Shown here piece by piece: positions 12,471 to 24,600 of a stretch of 64,000 nucleotides of DNA (position 1 is the stretch's first letter; every line of letters begins with the position of its first letter). The notes below the pieces were generated by a model that saw only the letters and a list, made by a program, of their open reading frames with translations, ran no database searches and was not told the DNA's origin. Both the position numbers and the translations under genes were made by a program. The DNA comes from Andrena cerasifolii (lineage: Eukaryota > Arthropoda > Insecta > Hymenoptera > Andrenidae): positions 9,734,001 through 9,798,000 of the forward strand of contig NC_135124.1 in NCBI RefSeq assembly GCF_050908995.1, given 5' to 3'.

Positions 12471-15400
12471 TCCGCCAAGGTAGGGAGGGCCCTTAAAGGC
12501 GAGCAGCTTTTACGCTGCAAAAGTACTTAGCGCTTCCAAATCGAACAACCATTTTTTTGCATATAAATATACAGAATCTATTTCGTTAGGTAATTCTAAA
12601 CATGGCTGTTCACTAAAGCTTATCACGAACTCTTTGAAATAAACTCCTACAAACATGATAAAACCATTGACGCTGCACGATCCATAATCCTGCAACAACC
12701 CGTGTCAGCCCACGCCCATAATGGATGATTAATAAACGAGCTTTGACGTGCACATCCTTTCCCCCGTGCCGTGCATCCACTGTCCTCTTCTCCATGACCA
12801 AATTCCCGCCAAACACCCAGCAGCACAGCGATATAAAATCCTCTTTCGAGTCGAACACAAAATAAAGAATAATTCACGGAATACCACGTATCTCAAAGTC
12901 AGGAAGAATCGTCTCGAAACGGAAATTACAAATACCTTCCCTAAACTAAACTCACTAGGGTCCCCTGACAAATTCGATCGGCCTTAAAGGTGAAATTCTT
13001 GCACGTTAGCCACGTTTCGGGACGAGAGAAGGCCGCGCGGGTGGAGAGATGGAGCGACAGAATGGGGCTGAGCAGGGGACAGTGCCAAAAAGGAGAAACA
13101 TCAAACGTGCTCGACCCGTGGCAACCATAACATGGGAGGTCCCGAGAATTTTGAGAATTCCCGTGCGTCAGGGATTGGGCGAGAAGCGCGGAACGATCCC
13201 GCTCTAATAAAGGGCGAAAAGTGACGGCGGAACATTCCTTTATCGTTACCGAACGCTCGAAATAGTTCACGCACTCGGCGACGGATGATGAGCTTTTAAT
13301 GAGGGCGTGATCGGTTATGGTCGTAGGGTGGGGAAGTTGTAATTACTGGTGCGTGGGTCTGAGCGGAGTTTAATGAAAAGCAATACCGCGGAAATCCGAC
13401 AGACTTTAAACCGAAAAGGTTCGGGGGTGGAAAAAGTGGAGGGATAGGCAGGCTCTGTAAGAAGCGAAGCGCGAGAAATATTAACGAAGGTCGGTTATTG
13501 AAAGGATTCGCGGTTGACGGTTACCAATTGGCGAGTGCTGCCCTTAATTAATCCAAAGCTGCAGCAGCCGCGAAGAACACTGGGGAAGGGTGGTGTTTAT
13601 GCGGAAAAGTTCGACGGGGAAGCTCGAGTTTCGATCGCGCCGCAAACGCGTAAATACCGCGGCGAAACGTGAAGCGATACGCGTCGCGTCAGGCATGAGG
13701 ATCGTTAAAAAGCCCGGCGAACCGCGTGATCAACACTCGTGTAAATAAGTACGGCTCAGTGATCGAAAATATTTTGTAATTTTCGAGATTTTATTTTATT
13801 TTTTTTAAGCCCGTATACAGGTACGGGAACACCACACGTGTGGGGGGGAAATATTTACCAAGTTTCCTTCCATTCGATGATCGTTGTGAAACGCTAAAAT
13901 ACGGAATAAAGTGGCGCATCGTGGACAGAGTAGGTAATTGAGACTTGAATCTATTGTGGAGTGATAATCAGAAGACAGAATTGGAAATGGTTCCTAGTTT
14001 TTGCAAAAAGGGGACACATGTATCCTCTTCTTGTGAATGCAGAGAATCTCCAGACTTAAAGAATGAGATCCGAAAAGACTTTGTTTTCAGCGCACGTTTC
14101 TATGCAGTTACCCTTCATGCCGTCACTCTCGAATTGTTCGCGAAACGCCCCGAGGTCCGTAGTTATTCGACGCCCTCTGCGAGGCTGATTAAGGTCTTCA
14201 TTTTTAGCAAAGGTCGCCCAGGTAAAAGGGTCCAGTGTACACCCTTCTTTTTCAGCGGCGGAAAAATCTACGCAGCGACGATGGGGAAGCGGAAAACCGT
14301 GTTTATTATGCAGCAAGATGAAGTCCTCTGAAAATAGAATACGAAATGAAAGGTGCGCCCCGGCGAATTGCGTCTCTGCATTAACGCCAACTGTTCGCAT
14401 CGTTATTGAAACCCCATGGCGAGGATAGATTTCCTTTAGACGGCTAGAAAGAAAGTAGGCGAAGAATCAATGAAATTTCAACGTTCATTGGAAAGGGAAT
14501 TAGTTGCTTCATATATATTTCGAATGATCATACAAAGTTGCCTCGGAATAACTTTACGGTAGACTAACAAGAAAAATGGCGAAGGCTGCGCAAAGAAAAA
14601 TCAAATAAGAGATTAGAGGGAAGCTACCAAGCCGTGTTGACGGAAAAAGGAAAACGAAATTAGGGTAACAAAGCCGAGATTTCACGAAGGGTGAGCTTAT
14701 TCGAGAAAGGATCCCTTCATCTTGTTCTCCTTTCCTCCTAAGTTCCCTAGCGCCAGGCCATCCTCATTTCTGCCGTATTTCCACGAGGCTTTGTGAAACG
14801 ACGAAGACAGCGTAGAGCGAGAAGATTGAAAAATTCTAATAAAAACGATTTCGCAGACGTCCGACTGGAGATCGAAATCGATTCCCCTTACGAGGGTGAT
14901 CGGCGAGGGGAAAGAACGAGCCGAAAGTTTGGAAATAGCGACGTACGATTTTGCCTTCCATTCTCCCGTTCTGTGTTCCCGCAATTTGCATAAAAATCGA
15001 AAATTAGAGGAGGGGAGAACTGCTGCTGGGAGACTATATTCACTGGTTTTGCTGGTCACCTATTTTCTATTCAGCTGCATTGCTAAAGATAACTAAACCA
15101 CTGCAAATTCGAATGCATTTCTTAGGGATTGATTTTTCTCGGCTCGCTGCTTAGACTTTCATTGCATCGGAAATTCGCCCGAAGGCGTGTTTGAGGTACG
15201 TTGGACCCCGAATTCCGTGCGCGTGAACTCCAGTTTGAAGAAAATAAAAGAAGGGACGCGACTACTGCCTCCATCGTCCACCTAATTTAATATATTCGAC
15301 AAGTGCGGCAGAAATGTATGCAATACACCCCCATAACTGTACTTAATCCAGCAAACTAGCTTACACAATTTTCCAAATAGTTCGGCAACGTAATCAATTC

Positions 15401-18400
15401 CCTACTGGGAAAAGTTGTCGACCGAAGGTGGAGCGTTGTTACGCGGCGGCAGCCACGATAACGTAGAATACTACCGCCACTCCAAAGTAATCAGTGAATA
15501 AGTAGCAGCGTTCACGCTGTTGGAACAAAAGTAAGAAACCATAAAGATACAGAAGAACGGAACAGGGGGCCGGGAGACTCTGAATTACGGTGGGTGAATT
15601 GAAACGTTAGTCAGAGAGATAACCGCCATAAAATGCCTCCGCGTCGTGATACGGGCGCGAACGTCAAGCAGTAATAAGCGACGAAAACTACTTTTACGAA
15701 AGCATCGAAAACGGTAACAGATAGTCGCGAGAATTACCGCCAAACGTTAGCTTCATCGCAAGATGCTTCGTAGTCTCTAGATTTAAGATCACTAGGTCTC
15801 GAGTGGCCAAGGAACGAAGTAGCCTCCAGGGTGAATGCCATCATGACCAACGACGTAGCGCGGGGTCTTTTAATTTATAAAACTTAAGAAGTCTCCGTGT
15901 CGCGCTAAGTCTTTCCCGATACCAACACTGCTAATCTCCCCTGAAAATTCTCAATTTTTTTATAAGGTAAAGATGAAGACTGTGCTGCGCCGTTCTATAA
16001 TCTAGCATCGCAACTAAAAAGTAAGAAACCACCAGCATTTTGAGACGCCCTATACTTTATCCCCCGAGACGAAGGATAAGTCCAAAGGGTAGCGGACACG
16101 TGAACGTCCTGGGTCACGTTTCCGCTGCACAGCGAGCAAAGTGTGTTGAGGACGTTGAACCAAGCCTCGCTCGTAGTAGCGAAGTGCTAACTGATTCTCA
16201 GCTCGAAGGCGTTGAAAGCCGAAGTACGCCATCATTAACAAGACAAACGCATTCCCATTGATTCCTTTTCCAGCGCGTACCTCGGAGGTCAGGGATCTGC
16301 CACATAGCAGAGGCGGCCCGCGCGGCCGTTTATAGGAGCGCTATAATAATCGTGTAAGCGTAACCATAATCATAAAGTCAAGGGAGTGCGTGATGGCACG
16401 AGCAGAATGCGTATTAGCGGCATATCTGGAATAATCGATGAGTCGGCATTCCGTATTTAAAGGCATTTCGCGTATTATAAGGAGAGCCTCTCTATGCATT
16501 CCCTCCCTTTCAGGCTCCGGCCAGGGCAATCTATCGGTGGCTACGGTCCTGTAGCTGGCTGTCCTCATTTCTCTCCTTAAGCTTGCCGCGTACAACCGAG
16601 CATCCTAATCGCTTTATCGCTCCTGTGGAATATAATCGGTCGGTCGAACGGACGGTGGCTCCTGTGTGGGCGGCGTAGGTCGATCCCTTGCTGGCTCGTT
16701 GCTCCTTGAGCGTCGAAGAATCGGCGCCAGGAAGAACCGAGCCCGAGGATCCTGTTACCCGCCAGGGTATACGGCTGGAATGTACGGTATCCCGAGTATT
16801 TCCGCCTTGGAAAAGGTGCAGCGGTCTCTCCTTCGGTTTCATATCGACCGCTGGATACCTGGCTGCTTCTCTCCCCTGATGCACTTGCACACAGAGAGCC
16901 GTCTGGCTGTACGCGCAAAAAGTTTATCTACGTGAAAGGGAGCCGGTGAAAAAGTGTTTGCTCGCTTCGATATTGGGAGTACTCGAGTTTAATAGGCTCC
17001 ACCGCCGCGGTATTTAAACGTCCCCGCACGAGCTAAGGAGGCCATCGACGTGCCAGATCTTCTCGCTCCTCCGAGCTCTAGAAGTAACGATCACTTTTTT
17101 TTCTCCTCGCGATTCGGAGTAGTCGCAGTTAAGTGCAGAGAGATTAAGCGCCCAACGAAATCCAGCTGTAACGAAGTTTTGCATCTCTGTGTAATCGACG
17201 GGCGTCGGTAAATTGAAGCGGCGATGTAGCGGAATTCAATAACGTTATTTGATGTGTACCGGTTAAAACAATACCAGATAATAATAATCAATTAACGTTG
17301 CGCAACGATTGTGAAACGATCTAGCAGTTCAATGAGTACCACGCAGGCCGCTATTAATTGTTTGAAATACGTTCGTGGTATTTCAAATTATTAACGGGAT
17401 AATTGGCTTCGTGTCCGTAACGGTGGTGTATTTACAAAGTGAGCATATTTCGCAATACAGCGAATCAAGTGTTAAAGATTCTTCTTCAGTTAAAACGCTC
17501 GTGCGTTCGCTGAAGAATCCTTGCGAATGATTTAGTAAAGCATCTTGTACACACGCAACCAAAAATCCTCTCTACGTTCTGATATCGGCGAATTGCCAGC
17601 ACATTTCCATATAATTCTAACGTAACGAGCGAAAGATTTTGCGATCCCCACGTGGGATGGCAAAACATCGGACCAAGACGTTCCCATTAGCGAGCCGAAC
17701 GGCCGTAACAATAATGTTAACTAAGAGCAGGATGCGCAGGGCGAAAGGTAGCTATCTCTACGCCCACTCGCACAGAGGAACGCCGAGTGCCATTATGCAG
17801 GGACAATTTCCCTCGTCGCATCGCATCGCGTCCTCTTTTATTTCGGCTGATACTTCTGAGATGCGCCGCGCGGCTTTTTTCCCTTCCCTGTTGCAGGGTA
17901 GTATCGTTTCCAGCGCTTGTATCGCGTTAATTAAGACACAGTGGGACGAGGGAGAAAGCCCGGGGAAGACGGAAAATATTCTGACAAGCGTGCCGCGCAC
18001 GGTGCACGGCGGCGAGAATTCTCGGCCATTGTACACATTCCTCGCTGCGTCGGGACGCTCCCTTGTCTCGCGAGCGTTGATCATTCTCCCTTTTGAAATG
18101 GGTTACTGTGTACATGTTCGTCTTGATCCTCTCTTTAAAGTTGAGACGCTAATGAGAGCCGAATACCTCAGGCACGAGAAACACTCGCCGTAGAAGCAAC
18201 TGCAGGGAACGCGACGCCGACTCAAGATCCTTCAGCCCTTTAATTTCATTCACCGACTGCACAGTTGCCGACCGTGTAATACAGGACTGTATAATAAACT
18301 TTCGTGAAATTAGAACGGGACAAGAAATTGAAAAGACGGACAACCCGATTGTGATTAAAAGCCGAGTGTAATTATGGGGAGGGGTTATCATTATTGAGTT

Positions 18401-19295
18401 TTATAACTGCGTTGAAATCGTGTAGGTATTTAATTCCTCGCGCAGTGCTTTGGGAGAGAAGTGTATTCTTTATAACAGAATTTCAAAACACAGCTTTCTA
18501 GATTTGTATGTGAAAGATCCGAGGTCTACAATAATTGCAAAGTAATACGCCGATCCAAGTGATCGACCGTGCAGCGAAACATTCACCCTGTACACATTTC
18601 ATATAAAATATCCGCTCGTGTCGTCACGTAAATCTCGTCGCGCCGTTTAATTCGCATGGACGATGAGCCAAGTACGTTTCGTCCCGTCGTAAAGTGCCTC
18701 GTAATGCGTATAGACGGTCGTGAAAGTTGTCGTAATTCGCGTGAGCAGTTCGAATTATTTTCCATAAACCCACTTGACTCCTGGCGGGCAGCTCGAACTT
18801 GGACATAGTTGGAGTGTACGGTGTACTTACGTAAGAAAGTTCGCCGAATGAGGGACCGTAGTTGGGAGTTTCGCTGCCAGTTCAACTCCCGCAACATATA
18901 TCAGTCCTCCACCTCTTCCTCCCGCTTCTTCCTCGGCCAGCGGCCGCGGGAAGAGAGCGGTAAAGACAATCGTAAAGGCACGTCCGATCGGCATCGATTT
19001 TCCGCGCGAATTAGCCGCGCAACGAGATTTCAGGCCTGCCCATAAACGGCGGGATATTTAATTGGACGGAACAACTAACACGAATTTCATTGTTCCAAGA
19101 TGAAGCCCTCGCCGTCGTGTACCGCTGCAAATTGGGAAACTTTGGATCGACTGGTATCTTCCAGCTACGTGGCTGACGAATGGCGCGAATATTTGGCGAT
19201 CTCTCCAAATTCTATCAAACTGTAATTGATATTTTCGAATTGAACGCGTTTCTGACCACTGCACACTTGGAAGTGTACCGAATTGTGGTCTCGCG
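12471..19295. other. Gene-less stretch
   Basis: The longest frame is 184 codons (17639-18193, + strand), with no recognisable motif. A palindrome CCCGTATACAGGTACGGG lies at 13811-13828. A 16-base phrase AAAGTAAGAAACCA(T/C)(A/C)A occurs near 15530 and 16018. Nothing else was recognised. Confidence 0.5.
17361..17387. other. Perfect 10-bp stem hairpin
   Basis: TTTGAAATAC, a 7-base loop, then GTATTTCAAA. It is too short for a miRNA precursor and no gene is near. It may be a protein-binding palindrome or chance. Confidence 0.4.
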
Positions 19296-19717
19296 AATTT
19301 TAGGTGATTTAATAAACTAAATAAAACAAAATACTTATTACATATGATTTATTAGTCCATAAAGTGAAAGAAAATATTTTTTAATTAAAAAAAAAAATTT
19401 ATCGCCTTTTAAAATTAAAGATATTTTTCGCATGCAAAATTTCGCTCGGTAATCGATTATCTTCTTGAAGTCAACAAATTTGGCTCGACAGACTGTAAAT
19501 GGCAAAATTATTTCACAAGAATCTTATTTTGTTCTTCAAATCCATCGATGTTTAAAGAAGATATCATACCGACCGCGAAGCGGTATTTATCAGCGGTGAT
19601 TTAAAAAACCTCAAAAATCATAAATAATTTCATTTTCTTTCACTTTATGGGCTATATAATAAATCAGGTTTAACAAGAATTTTGTTTCATTTCTGTTTAA
19701 TAAAATCCCTAAAACAA
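19296..19717. mobile_element. AT-rich inverted-repeat element
   Basis: The left segment 19296-19375 is found inverted at about 19628-19717. Shared blocks in order are TTTAGGxGATTT, AAACAAAAT, GATTTATTA and CCATAAAGTGAAAGAAAAT, with short insertions between them. The middle (19380-19620) is AT-rich with no coding potential. Target-site duplication is unclear. It is probably an old non-autonomous DNA element. Confidence 0.6.
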
Positions 19718-21075
19718 TTGCTGGATTTCCTAAGATCGCTGAAAATTCATTTTCGCCGCGGCTGAAGGTATGTACTTATGTAACCCCTTAAAACCTTTTA
19801 TTCCCACCATACACACGGAGAATCAATCACCGACCACGAATTACAGATCAACAGATTACCGTTTCCGCGAAACTTGCTCCACCAGCGCGATTACTAAAGC
19901 AGAGCTGCAAGGCCTGGCGATTTAGGACCACTCTGTTCACCCACTCACGATTCGCGTATTTCAATAAAGAACGAAAGTTCGTTCGTAAACCAATAACACG
20001 CTATCGGGACGATATTCAAAAGCGATCTTGCTGGCTGGAGGGGGGGGGGGCAGAAATACAAAAGGCGAGTAGCCGTATCGAAAGTGTTTCCCAAGGGGAC
20101 AGCAAAAGTAGGAGGAAGGAGGCAGGATCGACCTTATTTCCAGATCGCACGCCGCAGTGTATGAGCTTGCCTCTTTTTACTTCTTCTCGCGGAACAAAAC
20201 GACGCGAGCGCACGAAGAAATATGCAGTTATACGACCCTTCCGGGAGGGGCATTTTATCGGTAGCCAGTTTTACATCGAGCAACCGATATTTTTCCTGAC
20301 AGCAATTGGAAGTTTAAACTGCCAGGGGTATTGGCAAGCATGAAAGACGGATGCTTTGCCGCAGTGAACGACGCGTCGCGGCAAAGGAGCGCGTACGTTG
20401 ACGTGTTTTACAAACACGTACACGCCTGCATATCCCTTGTTTGCCGGTTGCGCACGTGACTTTCTTCACTTACACTCGGCACCCCTTACGTGACTGCGCA
20501 TGGCTTCAGGGGTGGCTGCAGCTGGGGCAAAATTAAGCGGTCGTCTCGGAAAAAACGCTTTCGATATTACCCGCGTGGACGGTTTTAAGAAATTTCGAGT
20601 GGCTCTGGTATTTGGCGGTGGTACGGTAAACTTCCCCAAGTATACCGTTCGTATGCTAGAAATATGGATTTAAGATTCCTGGGAAATAAGCTCTTCAATT
20701 CCCTGTTAGCCTGCTGTAACGCAAGCTGGACCGTAGGTGTCTGCGCGAGCGAGAACGAGCGTCCTGTTCGAGCACACAAGTACGCAAAAGTGATCGAAAG
20801 TTTCCGGACGACGTGCTTTCACGGAACTTCCCGAGGGCGCTTGAAATTCGCTGCTTGGAAGATTTTCGGGGAATTCTCGCGTAGACTCTTCTTTTCAGCG
20901 GAGTTGCTCCCGTCGTCTGTCGACGAGAACGCAGTCGCGAGTCAAGGGCTTAAGGTTTTCGAGGAATTGCAAGCAGGATGAGTTTTCCCGGTAAAGTGAA
21001 TGGAAGTGTTGGAACAAATTGTATGGTGGGGAGTCTAATCTGCAGAGAATAGCTTTAGAAAGTAATTGGAGCATA
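19718..21075. other. Gene-less stretch
   Basis: Contains a G11 run (20040-20050) and a perfect small hairpin ACGTGTTT-TAC-AAACACGT at 20401-20419. Frames are short and have no recognisable product. Confidence 0.5.
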
Positions 21076-21077
21076 TA

Positions 21078-21492
21078 CAGTGGAGGACAAACGTATTCGG
21101 ACACTCTTTAAAAGAGAATAACTTTTTTAAAATTGGTCCAAACGATTTGAGCTTTTTTGAGGAGCTAAAATGATTAGTTTATTAGGTGACGTGTCTCGTG
21201 GTTAAAAAAAAATACAATTGGTCGGATTAATAGCGAAGGTCGTTTTTGCAACATTTTTATTTGAGCCTGTAATGAAAATTTATAAAATGCTTTTTGTAGA
21301 TTTAAATTAGTTGTATACGTGTTGAAAAATTCGTCGTAACTGGTTAACGTATTTATGAGCTACAAACAGTTAACAGTTACCTAAGCAGTAAACTAATGCT
21401 TCTTGCTTATAAAGACAACGCAAGTCGTTTGGACTAATTTTAAAAAAGTGATTCTGTTTTAAAGGATGTTTGAAAACTTTCGTCCCCAATTG
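21078..21492. mobile_element. Tc1-like non-autonomous element, TA-flanked
   Basis: The left end CAGTGGAGGACAAACGTATT resembles Tc1-type termini (CAGTG...GACAAA..TATTCGGACAC). The right end inverted reads CAATTGGGGACGAAAGTTTT, and both continue into CTTTAAAA...CTTTTTTAAAATT(G/A)GTCCAAACGA. TA dinucleotides flank both ends (21076-21077, 21493-21494). The 415 bases between have no transposase frame. The diverged termini suggest an old, immobile copy. Confidence 0.7.
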
Positions 21493-21497
21493 TATGT

Positions 21498-21616
21498 ACA
21501 GGGTGCCTCGCAACTGATACGATCATAAGCCAGACACTGTGTACTACAAGCTTTGAGAAATTAAAAAAAAAGCCTCAGTTTTCTCAACTTTGTATCCGTT
21601 GAATTCAAGACACCCA
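21498..21616. repeat. Possible short repeat with ACAGGGTG end
   Basis: Directly after the Tc1-like element comes ACAGGGTGCCTCGCAACTGA; about 100 bases later CAAGACACCCAGG gives a weak inverted match (9 of 12 bases). ACAGGGTG recurs elsewhere in the window. Limits and family are uncertain. Confidence 0.3.
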
Positions 21617-24600
21617 GGCAAATCTTCGATTCTCTTTGCTGTTTCTTTAAATGATTGATGGTTCTCGTTAGTCAGGGTGATTGGCGGATTTCATCGAGGC
21701 GCGAGTTACGCGAAATTTGGTTCTCGTGTCGCGATCAAGGGTCCTTTGGCCATCTTGCATTCAGGATTCCGGGAATGGAGGCAACGGAACGACGTAATGC
21801 CGCGATCCCGACACACAGTGGTAGTTAACGCGAAATAGCGGGGACATGCATGCATGCACCACTCGAACGAGGTATTTTAACAGCCGCTCGTCGCTGGTAT
21901 AACGTCGCACGTGGAACGCGAAACGAGAGTTAGGCATTAAAGAATTCGGTACCCTTATCTAGGATTCTTTGGCGCCCTTGGTTACAGGCCAGTGGGTTTG
22001 CAAAATTTCTATGGACGTCCTAGGGAAGCGAAATTCTTTCTGTCCACGAAGAAAAGATCACGTCACGTGAACCATCAAATTCTGGGTAAATCGCGTATGA
22101 GATGAGCTATCTGTTATACAAGAGCAACATACTTTTCGATCCTACCGAGGGCATCGGAAGATTGATTGCGCAAAGCCGATAGCCGTTGTTTTGATTTAAT
22201 TATCGCCAGTTTGTCTTGTTCTGTTGACCGAGCAGGCGGCTAATTATGAAGCACTTTAATTTCTCGCGCGGACACGTCATTGGCGCCTTCGTGGACGCGT
22301 AATTTGCAACCAAACTCACGAAGTATCTTTCCGTAATAAAAACTAGCGCGGCAGCGCGACGAGCTCCAAGAGACGAGCTTTCCAGTTGCCGCGACAGAAC
22401 AACCGATTTAATGAGAAATCGCGGAACATCTGACGTCGCGACGCGCCCCGCCTGAAACCGATGCGTCCCTAGACGTCTTCAGGAAGTCTCGACGATCCGC
22501 CGTCGCGCTTATACCCCCTGCACACACTTCAGCGCATACATACATCACGGGCGTGCACATCCGCGCTATCTGCATTCGCGACTCCGTAAAATAGGATTAC
22601 AGGGATCCGAGAAGGAAAACAACGAGTGCGCTAACGTTATTAGATCTCCTTTCATCCGCGAAGGCAGTAGGCGCGGGCAAACGAGGGAATGGGGGGGTGG
22701 AACTTCGATGGGGGGATGGAAAAAGTGGCGGCGTCATGTTTCGCAGCGAACGAGTCGCGTTCCTCGAGCCGGCAACAACAGAAACATTTATCAAGGTCCT
22801 ACGACAGGGTAAATAGGCGCGATCAAGCTTTAATTACAAGAATGGCGATGTGGTATGCTGATGGACGGGCGTGGCAGACGTAACGATCACTGATACATCA
22901 CTGAAGTGACTGAACGAGTGTTTGTTGGGCGACCGTTTTTTAGCTCGACTTTAAGTCTTCCTTTTTCATATTTAAGTTTGCGGTAGAACGTGAAGTGTCG
23001 CGAGTTCGCTGCTTTAAATTTGCGGATTTTGCGATGGAGGAAACGAAAATGAGAATGGAAAAGTTTCGCGATGAAAATGGGAAACGAAAAGTTGGATTTA
23101 TGATACCGTGACTTCAGTTTATTCAAATTAATGTCTCCGAGCTGGTCCCTCAAAGCGTGTACTTTCAGCGTTAATCTGATTACACATTGGGATTTTTGTC
23201 CCTTTATTTATTATTCATTCGACTTCGCATTTGTTTGACATTTCGATGTGTTCGAGGCGATAGAAACGTTTGTTGCTGCCAGGCTAATCGAATTTCCAGG
23301 AACTTATTGAATCCACAAACGCTCCTTATTTCCAGAATTTATTTATTCGTTTAATTCCCTGCATTACACGCGGGCGCTATCGTAAACAGGTAATATCTTC
23401 GGCAAATATCTTCCCGAAACTTTTATAATATACCGCGGTAAGTAAGTGCGCGCAGGGTATGCGAGAGATTTTGCCAGGTTAAGTAACTTAAAACTTTCGA
23501 GAACTGAAGATTGCTTTAAATTCATAGATTCTCGAATACCCGAATTACGTTAAAATGAATTCAATTTTGCCGTCGAGACTTGAATTTAATTCTGTCTGAA
23601 TAAAGAGGACATTAAAGCGCTATAATCTTCGCTCGAAAAGCACACGAATAACTCGTTTAAAAAAAAAGGAAGTTAACAATCTTTCAAGAATCAATAAGCA
23701 CAGAGCGTTCAGCAAAAAATGCGCCATAGAGATTAAAGAACTGACAACCGATGAATTATGTTGCTCGATATAATGCTGGCGAGCTCTTCAAAAGAAAAAT
23801 CGACACGTAATAAATGACAGGAATTATCTTCAAGAGTGGCTGAGTTATAAATGTGTAACAGCGGAACGTGGCCTCGGAGGCAACGCGAGGGGTGATAATC
23901 GTGCTGCTTGCGTTCCCCAGGCTATCGATCCGCCGAACGTAATCTGTACATCCCCTTGGCTCGAGAGTTAACCCCCTTGATATGTGACGGACATTTGTTT
24001 CTCTTTCGAATACAGGCATAACAGTCTTAGAGCGTCTTTACGAGGCGCTATAAATACTTACGAAATTGTTGTTACGTGAGACGTTACACGTCGGAGGAAC
24101 TAGGGTCGCGGTAACGGGCAACAGAATCACGTTTCCGCTCCGGGGTAGGAGCATCAGTTCGTAGGACTGTAATTGATTTTCGCCTTCCATATCTTTCTCC
24201 GAGGGAAATAGTAGTCAACGTTGATAAAATGATGGACACTTTGGTAGCACGGATTTTCAATCGCCTCGAATGTTTTTCGAATCAGAGATTAAATACGTTT
24301 TGAGATGAAGGATAGAACTGCTTTAAAATGTGGACAGTTTTTTCTTTCGCTTCCTTTTCTGCACTGCTCTATTCATACACATTTTTCTAATCTACGAGTA
24401 ACTTTTAAGCGCTACTGCTTATGCGATGTACTTTAGTATAAGTTGGTAGTGTATTCGAATCAGATATGAGGCTTGAGAAAGCTCTGGAACTTTTCAAGCT
24501 GTAAATGTCAGCGCCGCTCTAACGGGCAAGTTCGTTTATAGGGGCCGAATAATGATCGTCCAGGAGTCTCGGGGCCATTTCCAGTATTTATTTCCACGTT

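Noticed and set aside
17639..18193. 184-codon + strand frame
   Set aside because: No recognisable motif. The opposite strand is also open over much of it, as expected for GC-rich noncoding DNA.
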